Under the pieces are notes generated by a model, which was not told the origin of the DNA, ran no database searches, and saw nothing but the letters and a program-made list of their open reading frames with translations. Of a DNA stretch of 13,316 bases, positions 7,082-13,316 are shown in pieces. The DNA lies in contig RFXC01000115.1 in NCBI GenBank assembly GCA_009921765.1, positions 1 through 13,316 on the forward strand, given 5' to 3'. The position numbers and the translations under genes are program-made. How positions within the stretch are numbered: the first letter of the stretch is position 1; each line of letters begins with the position of its first letter. The DNA is from Betaproteobacteria bacterium. Lineage in GTDB: Bacteria; Pseudomonadota; Gammaproteobacteria; Burkholderiales; Burkholderiaceae.

Positions 7082-7780
7082 TTACCAGCCCACGAACTGC
7101 GCAAACTGCGCAACCGGCTCACGCTCGGTCACCAGCGTGTTCTCGGGCGCCGACATGTCGGCATAGCCCAGCGCCATGCCGCACACCACTGCCTCATGTT
7201 CGCCGAGTGACAGCTCTTCGGCAATGACGCGGTGAAACTGCGTGAATGCCGCCTGCGGGCAGGTGTCCAGCCCCCGCGCACGTGCCGCGATCATCACGTT
7301 CTGCAAAAACATTCCGTAGTCGAGCCAGCTGCCGACTTCCAGCCGCCGGTCAATCGTGAAGATCAGACCCACGGGGGCATCGAAAAAGCGGTAGTTCCGG
7401 GCATGCTGCGCATGCATCTTGTCCTTCTCTCCCTTGCCAATGCCAAGCAGACGATAAAGCGCAAAGCCCACGGTGCGCCGCCGCTCGATATAGGGCGAGA
7501 ACCACTGCTTTGGGTAGTACGGATATTCCTCGGTGTGTTCGGCGCTTTGCGCAGGATCGTCGAACACCGCAACCACGCGCTCCGACAGCCGTTGTTTCGC
7601 CTCGCCCGCCAGCACCCGTACCGCCCAGGGCTGCATGTTGGTCCCGGACGGAGCGCGGCTTGCCACTTCGAGAATGTCTTCGACGATCGCGCGATCAACC
7701 GGCCGATCGAGAAACGCCCGGATGGAGTGACGGCTGATGATCGCGTCATCGACAAATCGGTAGCTGTGCGGGTAGTCCAT
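7082..7780 (-). CDS. Nitroreductase family protein (FMN-dependent)
   Basis: Flavin oxidoreductase of the nitroreductase fold, normally an FMN dimer using NAD(P)H to reduce nitro compounds, quinones or related substrates. The 232-residue form has the N-terminal FMN-phosphate motif SRHSIRAF (16-23) and the APSGTNMQPW loop (43-52). The helix region GSWLDYGMFLQNVMIAARARG (150-170) precedes LDTCPQAAF, and GMALGYAD (201-208) is the C-terminal signature. Start ATG 7780 is chosen because GGAG lies 5 bases upstream. An earlier ATG at 7804 (residues MSADSGAR added) overlaps the thioesterase stop and is possible. The start is 13 bases after the thioesterase gene and the stop 16 bases before the Bug protein gene. 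The physiological substrate is unknown. Confidence 0.92.
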   Translation of the reverse strand: MDYPHSYRFVDDAIISRHSIRAFLDRPVDRAIVEDILEVASRAPSGTNMQPWAVRVLAGEAKQRLSERVVAVFDDPAQSAEHTEEYPYYPKQWFSPYIERRRTVGFALYRLLGIGKGEKDKMHAQHARNYRFFDAPVGLIFTIDRRLEVGSWLDYGMFLQNVMIAARARGLDTCPQAAFTQFHRVIAEELSLGEHEAVVCGMALGYADMSAPENTLVTEREPVAQFAQFVGW

Positions 7781-7793
7781 TCTGGCTCCAGAG

Positions 7794-8291
7794 TCAGCGC
7801 TCATCCGCATCGCGGACGAGCAAGGGTTCGAGCGCAGCCCGCAGCGCCGCGGGCAGGGCCGCCGGTCGCCGCGTCTCGCGATCGACATAAACATGAGTGA
7901 AATGCCCCTGCGCCGAGGGCTCGCTTTCTTCGTTGCGGAACAAGCCTACCTGGTAGCGAACGCTGCTGTTGCCGATGCGTGTGACGCGCAACCCCGCGAC
8001 CACGGTGTCGGGAAACGAAAGCGCTGCGAAATACCGGCAACCGGTTTCAACCACCAATCCGATCACCGCCCCGGCATGAATATCCAGCGCCCCCTGCCGG
8101 ATGAGATAGGTGTTCACCACGGTGTCGAAGTAGGAGTAGTACACGACGTTATTCACGTGACCATAGACGTCGTTATCCATCCAGCGCGTCACGATCGCCA
8201 TCTGGTGCGGGTAACCGCCGCGAGGCACCCGGTCCGATGCGGATGCCGCCGCGTGGCTGCCGCGGGGGGTGGCCTCGCCCGATTGGCTCAT
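7794..8291 (-). CDS. Acyl-CoA thioesterase, hot-dog fold (4HBT family)
   Basis: Small cytoplasmic thioesterase that hydrolyses acyl-CoA-type thioesters, with a fold resembling 4-hydroxybenzoyl-CoA thioesterase and YbgC. The 165-residue product has the core motif [20 protein letters not shown] (36-55); Asp41 is the likely catalytic acid and GHVNN is the helix cap. The central strands follow, with [16 protein letters not shown] (77-92) and [21 protein letters not shown] (98-118). Residues 1-28 are a polar, low-complexity leader not typical of the domain. ATG 8291 has an AGGGA 8 bases upstream; the open frame continues further upstream without a better start. The acyl chain used is not predictable. 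The gene follows the EamA transporter by 44 bases. Confidence 0.92.
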   Translation of the reverse strand: MSQSGEATPRGSHAAASASDRVPRGGYPHQMAIVTRWMDNDVYGHVNNVVYYSYFDTVVNTYLIRQGALDIHAGAVIGLVVETGCRYFAALSFPDTVVAGLRVTRIGNSSVRYQVGLFRNEESEPSAQGHFTHVYVDRETRRPAALPAALRAALEPLLVRDADER

Positions 8292-8335
8292 CGTCAATAT
8301 CCCTTTCTCGCTCAGTCGCGCAGCCTCGTATTGTC

Positions 8336-9250
8336 TCACCGAGCTCCCGGTGTGATCGGTGCAGGTCTCGCCTGCTGAACCAGCGCCACGCCGGCTGCCG
8401 CAAACGCCATACCCGCCGCGGCCCACCACCCGTAGGCTTCGTCAAACAGCAACCACGCCATCAGAGCGGTCGTGGGCGGCACGAGATACATCAGCGAGGT
8501 CACGCTGGTGGCAGAGCCCCGCTCGATGAGTCGAAACAAGAGGAACACCGCCCCGATCGAAATGGCGAGCACTGCCCAGGCCAGAGCCAGCACCAGCTCG
8601 GCGTTCCACATCACGGGTCGAGACTCCAGCAGAAGCGCAAAGGGACCAACCAGCGCGAGCGATGCAGCAAGCTGCACGAAGGTTCCGGTGCGAAGGTCAA
8701 ACGCGGGCACCTGCCGCTTTTGATAGAGCGTGCCGGCGGTGATGCCCGCAAGAGCGGCCACGCAGCACAGCAGGTTGGTTGCGCTCACGCCTTCGGCGGT
8801 CCATTTGCTTGCGACCGCAAGCACCACGCCCATGAGCCCCAGCAGCAGGCCCAGCCACTGCCGACGCGTTACGTGTTCGCCTGCCCAGGCAACCCACACG
8901 GCGGTAAGGATCGGCTGCATGTTGACAATCAGCGCCGACATAGCCGACGGCATGCCGTGCTCGATGGCAATCCAGACCCCCGACAGGTAGATGCCGTGAA
9001 TCAGCAGGCCTGCAATCGCCAGGTGCGCCGCCTCGCGCAGGGACGGCCATCGCGCCTGCTGCACCATGATGAGCGGAGCGAGCACAAGCAGCGTGAGCGC
9101 GAACCGGAGGGCGAGAAAGCTGAGGGCCGGAGCGTGCGGCACGCCATAACGGGCCACGATGAAGCCCGTTGACCAGACCAGTACGAAACCGAGCGATACC
9201 GCTATTGCAGCGCCGCGACTCCGGCTGAGAACCCCACTGTCGCCACTCAT
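8336..9250 (-). CDS. DMT-superfamily transporter with two EamA domains
   Basis: Inner-membrane permease of the drug/metabolite transporter superfamily, with about ten hydrophobic helices in two EamA repeats. The first repeat begins at [22 protein letters not shown], where the [11 protein letters not shown] motif is typical of this subgroup, and has [18 protein letters not shown]. The second repeat spans the later half, with [19 protein letters not shown] and [36 protein letters not shown]. The substrate is unknown; EamA proteins often export amino acids or metabolites. ATG 9250 gives 304 residues. TTG 9274 would add eight residues, and neither start has a clear Shine-Dalgarno. This is the first gene of the minus-strand run and lies divergent from the phasin gene across an AT-rich spacer. 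Confidence 0.9.
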   Translation of the reverse strand: MSGDSGVLSRSRGAAIAVSLGFVLVWSTGFIVARYGVPHAPALSFLALRFALTLLVLAPLIMVQQARWPSLREAAHLAIAGLLIHGIYLSGVWIAIEHGMPSAMSALIVNMQPILTAVWVAWAGEHVTRRQWLGLLLGLMGVVLAVASKWTAEGVSATNLLCCVAALAGITAGTLYQKRQVPAFDLRTGTFVQLAASLALVGPFALLLESRPVMWNAELVLALAWAVLAISIGAVFLLFRLIERGSATSVTSLMYLVPPTTALMAWLLFDEAYGWWAAAGMAFAAAGVALVQQARPAPITPGAR

Positions 9251-9298
9251 GCGCGGTCGCAACAAGTCGAGCAATTTTCAACCGGATCAACAAGACTG

Positions 9299-9346
9299 AT
9301 GAAAATCATATAGTTATATATATCAATCACTTAAAACAATATTCAC
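9299..9346 (-). promoter_or_regulatory. AT-rich spacer with a possible promoter for the minus-strand operon
   Basis: This stretch is strongly AT-rich (includes TATATATATC and TTAAAACAATATT) in an otherwise GC-rich window. On the minus strand TATGAT (9310-9305) matches the -10 consensus at 5 of 6 and would start RNA near 9298, leaving a leader of about 48 bases to ATG 9250. No convincing -35 is seen at 16-18 bases. It could also act as an upstream activating or nucleoid-protein-binding region for the phasin promoter. Confidence 0.35.
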
Positions 9347-9361
9347 CGCACAATCGGACGC

Positions 9362-9443
9362 TTTGTTGCACCACAGCAAAACCGCTTGACAGCGCCCACC
9401 AGGATTGCCATAATTCAGTTTGTTGCGTTGCACCAAACAACGC
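9362..9443 (+). promoter_or_regulatory. TTG/GCA-rich repeats flanking the phasin promoter (candidate PhaR operators)
   Basis: GTTGCACCA occurs at 9365-9373 and again at 9427-9435. TTTGTTGC occurs at 9362-9369 and 9419-9426. The downstream copy also forms a perfect inverted repeat, GCGTTG (9425-9430) and CAACGC (9438-9443), around CACCAAA. One set lies just upstream of the -35 and the other over the predicted start of transcription, which is repressor geometry. PhaR proteins that repress phasin genes are known to favour TGC-rich sites; assigning PhaR here is inference. Confidence 0.5.
9386..9414 (+). promoter_or_regulatory. Sigma-70 promoter of the phasin gene
   Basis: TTGACA (9386-9391) is a perfect -35, followed by a 17-base spacer and CATAAT (9409-9414), 5 of 6 to the -10 consensus. 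Transcription should start near 9421, giving a leader of about 85 bases before ATG 9506. Such strength suits an abundant granule-coat protein, which implies that a repressor controls it. Confidence 0.85.
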
Positions 9444-9505
9444 TGATCAACTCCCGAAAGTTCAAGTTCTCTGTCCTATCCAGACACCCCAACCGGAGAT
9501 TCAAC

Positions 9506-10045
9506 ATGATCCAGACTCCCGAACAGTTCGCATCACTGAACAAAGCCTCTTTCGACATGATGCATACCGCCGCCCGCGTTTCCATGGCCGGCTTCGAGCG
9601 CCTTGCTGCGCTCAACCTGCAGGCCGCGCGCAGCTCGTTCGAAGAGTCGGCCGACATGATGAAGTCGCTCTTCGAAGTCAAGGACGTGAAGTCGCTCTCC
9701 GAACTCACCACCACCTCCATGCAGCCGGCCGCCGACAAGGCATCCGCGTACGCCAAGCACTGCTACGACATCGCTTCGGAAACCAGCGCCGAGCTGGCCC
9801 GTCTGGTGGAGAAGCAGATGGCCGATGGCAACAAGCAGCTGTTCGCCGCCATCGACTCCATGGCCCGTAACGCCCCCGCCGGTAGCGAAGGCGTGATGAC
9901 GCTGGTGAAGTCGGCCGTGTCTGCCGCCAACACTGCGTTTGATCAGGTGAGCCGCGCCACCAAGCAGGTTGTTGAAATGGCCGAGGCCAATGTCGTGGCT
10001 GCGAGCAAATCGGTCAACGCCCGCACCGCCAAGAAAGCCGCCTGA
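9506..10045 (+). CDS. phaP: Phasin, PHA granule-associated protein (PF09361 type)
   Basis: Small amphipathic protein that coats polyhydroxyalkanoate granules and controls their number and size. The 179-residue product matches the usual length. It starts MIQTPEQFASLNKASFD, typical of proteobacterial phasins. It is almost wholly helical, with heptad-like AAARVSMAGFERLAALNL and FEESADMMKSLFEVKDVKSL segments. It ends in the Ala/Lys-rich tail SVNARTAKKAA. It has no signal peptide or membrane segment. ATG 9506 has GGAGA (9494-9498) about 7 bases upstream; the frame extends upstream into the promoter but has no sensible start there. It has its own promoter and terminator, so it is monocistronic. Its presence implies the cell makes PHA, though no synthase gene is in the window. 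Confidence 0.95.
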   Translation: MIQTPEQFASLNKASFDMMHTAARVSMAGFERLAALNLQAARSSFEESADMMKSLFEVKDVKSLSELTTTSMQPAADKASAYAKHCYDIASETSAELARLVEKQMADGNKQLFAAIDSMARNAPAGSEGVMTLVKSAVSAANTAFDQVSRATKQVVEMAEANVVAASKSVNARTAKKAA

Positions 10046-10091
10046 GGTCACGCTTCCTCCTCATTGCTCCGGCCGCAAGGCCAGAGAGCGC

Positions 10092-10125
10092 GGAAACGGC
10101 CCTTCAACGGGCCGTTTCCATTTGT
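10092..10125 (+). terminator. Intrinsic terminator of the phasin gene
   Basis: GGAAACGGCCC (10092-10102) and GGGCCGTTTCC (10109-10119) form a perfect 11-base-pair stem with a TTCAAC loop, followed by ATTTGT. It begins 46 bases after the phasin stop. It lies between two convergent genes, so it may also stop transcription from the oxidoreductase gene, though no T-run follows on the minus strand. A smaller GGCC-GCAA-GGCC hairpin sits just before it at 10071-10082. Confidence 0.85.
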
Positions 10126-10170
10126 GGCAGCGGCGACACCGGCGTGCGCTCGCGACCGGACGGCGACCGC

Positions 10171-13100
10171 TCAAGCCTCCTGTAGCGCAGCAGGATTGAC
10201 GCTGGGAAGCGCACCCGCTCCGCGCCAGCGCTGCAACGCCTCGTCGCGTGCGCCCAGCGCAAGCTCGACATTGCGCTCCTTCACATGACCGAACCCCCTG
10301 ATCTGCTCGGGGTACGACACCAGCGAAATCGCGAGATCGCGACGCGCAAGATCGAGCGTCGGCAAAAGCGAATTCACCAGCGACTCATATTCATCAATCA
10401 ACCGACGCTCCATCCGGCGCTCTTCGGTATAGCCAAAGATGTCGAGCGCCGTGCCGCGCAGACCGCGCAAGCGCGCGAGCAGCCTGAAGGCCGTGAAGAT
10501 CCAGGGCCCCCAGGTTGTCTTGACCAGCTCGCCGCGTTCGTTCCGGCGCGACAAGAGCGGCGGGGCCAGGTGAAACCGCATCCGGACATCACCATCAAAT
10601 TGCTCGCGGACGGTGCGCTCAAACTCACCACTGGTGTAAAGACGAGCCACCTCGTATTCATCCTTGTACGACATGAGGCGATAAAAATTGCGCGCCACAG
10701 CCGCGGTGAGCGGCATCGCCTCGGCCGAGTCGCCGGCGGGCGAGGCCATCCTGCTCTCAGCCTCGCGCACCCGCGCCACCAGCGCGCGATAGCGCGCGGC
10801 CCAGGCGTCATTCTGGTAATCGGCCAGAAAATCCACCCGACGCGCGATGAGCTCATCAAGCGTTGTGGACATGATCCGCGAGGGCGGCAAGGCTTTCGGG
10901 GGGGCGGCGAGCTGTTCCACCTGGGCCGCATCCACTGCAGCGCGTCGGCCCCACAGGAACGCCGCGAGGTTGGTTGCAACCGATACCTCGTTCAGTTCGA
11001 TGGCGCGTTCGATCGCACGCGCGGAGAGCGGAATCATGCCCAGCTGCCAGGCGTAGCCCAGCATGAACAGATTGGCGGTGATGGCATCGCCCAGCAACCC
11101 TGTGGCGAGCCGCGTGGCGTCCACAAACGAGGACTGAGCCTCCCCCACCGCATCAACGATCGTCTGCTCCATACGACTGAGCGGAAAGCTCCAGTCGGCA
11201 TTGCGGGTGAAGTCGGCCGTGGGTGTACGTGCGACATTCACCGCCACCCGGGTGCGACCCGCGAGCATTCGCTGCATGGCCTCTCGACCCGCCGTGACCA
11301 CCACATCACAGCCGATCACCGCGTCCGCAGAGGCGAGCCCGATGCGTGGCGCATGAAGCATGTCCTGCCCGGCCCCAATTCTGACGAAGCTCATGACCGC
11401 GCCGTTCTTTTGCGCAAGCCCCGCCATGTCGAGCACGGTGACGCCCTTGCCTTCCAGATGCGCAGCCATGCCGAGAATCTGGCCAATGGTGACCACGCCC
11501 GTGCCGCCGATGCCGGTGACAAGCACCGACCAGGCGCCCTGGATCTCGGGCAGTTTCACCTCGGGCAATGCAACCTGCGCGGCATCAGCAACCACCTGAC
11601 CCGCCCGGCCACGCCGCGGCTTTGCGCCCTCCAGCGTGACAAAGCTCGGACAGAACCCATTCACACAGGAAAAATCCTTGTTGCAGGATGACTGATTGAT
11701 CGCGCGTTTACGGCCGAGTTCGGTTTCCACCGGCTCGATCGACACGCAATTGGATTTGACGCCGCAATCGCCGCAGCCTTCACACACCGCTTCATTGATG
11801 AAGGCGCGCCGATCGGGATCGGGAAATGCACCACGCTTGCGGCGACGGCGCTTTTCAGCGGCGCAGGTCTGGTCGTAGAGCAGCACCGATACGCCCCGAA
11901 ACTCCCTGAGCTCGCGCTGCACGCGGTCGAGGTCATCGCGATGATGAACCGGCACCGACGACGGGAAGTAGCCCGCCGGGTACTTGTCGGGCTCATCGGT
12001 CACCACCACCACCCGGGTGACGCCCTCAGCCATCACCTGCGCCACGATACGGTCGGGCGTGAGCGATCCGTCATGACGCTGGCCGCCGGTCATGGCCACC
12101 GCATCGTCCATCCACTGCGCCATGTAGTGGCAACCGATGCCCGCATTGGCGCGCGAGCCTTCGGGCACCCGGGTCGAGGTGTTGTGTGGGCAGCCCGAGC
12201 AGAAATAGGGAATCCGTTCGATCGGCACGGTGAGCTTGGTGAGACCGCGCTCGCGCGACTCGAACTGTGACAACCGCTCCGCCATACGGCCCTGGAGCTC
12301 GGCATCGGTTGTCCCCCGCGCATCCGACTGCGCGGAGCCCCACCGCTGAAGCCGCGCGGCGATGATTCGCGCGAGCATCGCGGGCGAGAGCTCACCCGCC
12401 TCGGGAACAAGCGGCGCATCGCGCTCGTCGCGCTTGCCCGTGACCCGCGGGCGCACATCGAGCGCATAAAGGATTTCCTTCAGCTGCGATTCGATCAGTG
12501 CGCGCTTTTCCTCGATGACCAGCACCTCGTCGCAGCCCGCGCAGAACTCGCGCGCGCTCTCCGGCTCAAGTGGCCAGGGCATGGCCACCCGGTAGACGCG
12601 CAGGCCAATGCGGCGTGCCATCGCGTCATCGATGCCAAGCTCCACCAGCGCCTGCATGGTGTCGAGATAGGCCTTTCCGCTCGATACGATGCCAAGCCTC
12701 GCGGGCTCACCGTCGGCCCGGCCAAGGGCGTTGCGGTCGAGTCGATTGGCTCGCGCATAGGCTCGCACCGCAGGAAGCTTCCAGCGCACCAGACGCTCCT
12801 CCAGCTTGAGGAAGGGTTCCTCCGGCCAACGCGAATTGAGCCCGCCAGGGGGCATGGGGATATCGTGCGGCAACACAATGTTCAGCCGCTCGGCCGACAC
12901 ATCGACTATGCCTGCGGTCTCGAGGGTATCGGTCACGGCCTTGAAGCCCACCCAACAGCCTGAAAATCGCGACAGCGCAAAGCCGTGGAGCCCGAGGTCG
13001 AGGTAGTCCTGCACCGTGGCAGGCGCGAGCACCGGCATGGAGACCGCAATGAAGATGTGGTCGGTCTGAGCGGCGACGGTCGAGGATTTCGCGCCGTGAT

Positions 13101-13316
13101 CATCGCCCCCAATTGCCAGCACCCCGCCATGCAGCGCACTGCCTGCCTGGTTGGCATGACGGAACGCGTCGCCCGTTCGGTCAACGCCCGGGCCCTTGCC
13201 ATACCAGATCGAGAACACGCCGTCGTACTGCGCGCCCGGAAAGAAGTGCAGCTGCTGCGTGCCCCAGATGGCGGTGGCTGCCAGGTCTTCATTCAGGCCC
13301 GGCACGAACCTCACGT
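10171..13316 (-). CDS. Fused indolepyruvate ferredoxin oxidoreductase, 5' partial, with an apparent in-frame internal deletion
   Basis: Family members oxidatively decarboxylate aryl- or other 2-oxo acids to acyl-CoA with TPP and Fe-S clusters. The frame is open to the window edge; 1048 residues are visible and roughly 80-120 N-terminal ones are missing. Positions are counted from the GTG codon at 13314. VPGLNEDLAATA opens the TPP pyrimidine-type region. SGCPHNTSTRVPEG and GIGCHYM (about 370-400) begin the TPP-binding domain. A cysteine cluster follows: CEGCGDC at 511-517, C523, and SSCNKDFSCVNGFCPSF. VTGIGGTGVVTIGQ from 599 starts the gamma-type domain. Residues after about 815 resemble the C-terminal DUF6537 region. 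At residues 403/404 (12108-12103) WMD runs straight into DAVAMTGG; relatives have about 60 residues there, including the GDG TPP/Mg motif. Activity is therefore doubtful. It may be a decaying gene or an assembly artefact. Confidence 0.9.
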   Translation of the reverse strand, partial: VRFVPGLNEDLAATAIWGTQQLHFFPGAQYDGVFSIWYGKGPGVDRTGDAFRHANQAGSALHGGVLAIGGDDHGAKSSTVAAQTDHIFIAVSMPVLAPATVQDYLDLGLHGFALSRFSGCWVGFKAVTDTLETAGIVDVSAERLNIVLPHDIPMPPGGLNSRWPEEPFLKLEERLVRWKLPAVRAYARANRLDRNALGRADGEPARLGIVSSGKAYLDTMQALVELGIDDAMARRIGLRVYRVAMPWPLEPESAREFCAGCDEVLVIEEKRALIESQLKEILYALDVRPRVTGKRDERDAPLVPEAGELSPAMLARIIAARLQRWGSAQSDARGTTDAELQGRMAERLSQFESRERGLTKLTVPIERIPYFCSGCPHNTSTRVPEGSRANAGIGCHYMAQWMDDAVAMTGGQRHDGSLTPDRIVAQVMAEGVTRVVVVTDEPDKYPAGYFPSSVPVHHRDDLDRVQRELREFRGVSVLLYDQTCAAEKRRRRKRGAFPDPDRRAFINEAVCEGCGDCGVKSNCVSIEPVETELGRKRAINQSSCNKDFSCVNGFCPSFVTLEGAKPRRGRAGQVVADAAQVALPEVKLPEIQGAWSVLVTGIGGTGVVTIGQILGMAAHLEGKGVTVLDMAGLAQKNGAVMSFVRIGAGQDMLHAPRIGLASADAVIGCDVVVTAGREAMQRMLAGRTRVAVNVARTPTADFTRNADWSFPLSRMEQTIVDAVGEAQSSFVDATRLATGLLGDAITANLFMLGYAWQLGMIPLSARAIERAIELNEVSVATNLAAFLWGRRAAVDAAQVEQLAAPPKALPPSRIMSTTLDELIARRVDFLADYQNDAWAARYRALVARVREAESRMASPAGDSAEAMPLTAAVARNFYRLMSYKDEYEVARLYTSGEFERTVREQFDGDVRMRFHLAPPLLSRRNERGELVKTTWGPWIFTAFRLLARLRGLRGTALDIFGYTEERRMERRLIDEYESLVNSLLPTLDLARRDLAISLVSYPEQIRGFGHVKERNVELALGARDEALQRWRGAGALPSVNPAALQEA

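Noticed and set aside
7066..7122. Longer form of the Bug binding protein starting at 7122
   Set aside because: It would overlap the nitroreductase gene and ignore the AGGAGGT site placed 5 bases before GTG 7065.
8237..9172. 311-codon plus-strand open frame
   Set aside because: It is antisense to the transporter gene, has an Arg/His/Gln-rich composition without any domain, and has no ribosome-binding site.
9386..9505. Upstream extension of the phasin frame (40 extra codons from a TTG)
   Set aside because: It begins inside the -35 box of a strong promoter and lies partly upstream of the predicted transcription start. ATG 9506 has a good Shine-Dalgarno and matches the family N-terminus.
10285..11691. 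Long open frame (468 codons) on the plus strand
   Set aside because: It lies wholly antisense to the well-supported oxidoreductase gene, resembles no family, and is rich in Arg/His as expected for a shadow frame in GC-rich coding DNA.
1..13316. Defence system, mobile element, CRISPR array or novel multi-gene system
   Set aside because: No transposase, integrase, phage, toxin-antitoxin, nuclease/effector pair or regularly spaced repeats were found. Every large gene belongs to a recognisable family.

Overview
The window looks like the chromosome of a GC-rich betaproteobacterium, most likely Burkholderiales. Four things suggest this: the aat-bpt-pyrD cluster, a Bug/TctC-type solute-binding protein, a PHA-granule phasin of the PF09361 type, and a fused multidomain indolepyruvate ferredoxin oxidoreductase. 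Genus cannot be fixed from the sequence. Genes are tightly packed, and no tRNA, rRNA, CRISPR array, insertion sequence or phage gene was seen. The only stretch without a gene approaching 300 bases is 9251-9505, which holds the phasin control region.

Plus strand, 1-4598: the 3' part of aat, then bpt and pyrD, each joined to the next by an ATGA overlap. A B12-binding-type radical SAM protein (DUF4080 type) follows after 21 bases, and its frame runs 92 bases into an IclR-family regulator gene. Aat and Bpt together tag N-terminal Lys/Arg and Asp/Glu with Leu or Phe for N-degron proteolysis. PyrD is the quinone-linked step of pyrimidine synthesis.

Minus strand, about 9250 down to 4611: five genes in one direction. 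They are an EamA-type transporter, a hot-dog acyl-CoA thioesterase, a nitroreductase, a TTT/Bug periplasmic binding protein and an S11-family D-Ala-D-Ala peptidase. Gaps in the first four are 44, 13 and 16 bases, consistent with an operon. The last gene has a wider gap containing a palindromic motif, and it ends at a convergent junction with iclR.

Plus strand, 9506-10045: a phasin gene with its own near-consensus sigma-70 promoter, TTG/GCA-rich repeats around that promoter and a strong intrinsic terminator. Minus strand, 10171-13316: the fused indolepyruvate ferredoxin oxidoreductase, cut by the window edge at its 5' end.

The most notable observation is in that last gene. Between the GIGCHYM motif and the DAVAMTGGQ motif, about 60 residues normal for the family appear to be missing in frame, including the GDG-type thiamine-diphosphate/Mg binding signature. 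This is either a real inactivating or function-changing deletion or an assembly error. Other points are the rSAM/iclR overlap, the phasin operator-like repeats, and a TTGACAG/CTGTCAA palindrome upstream of the D-Ala-D-Ala peptidase. Otherwise the region is ordinary housekeeping and accessory metabolism, and I see no evidence of a novel multi-gene system.
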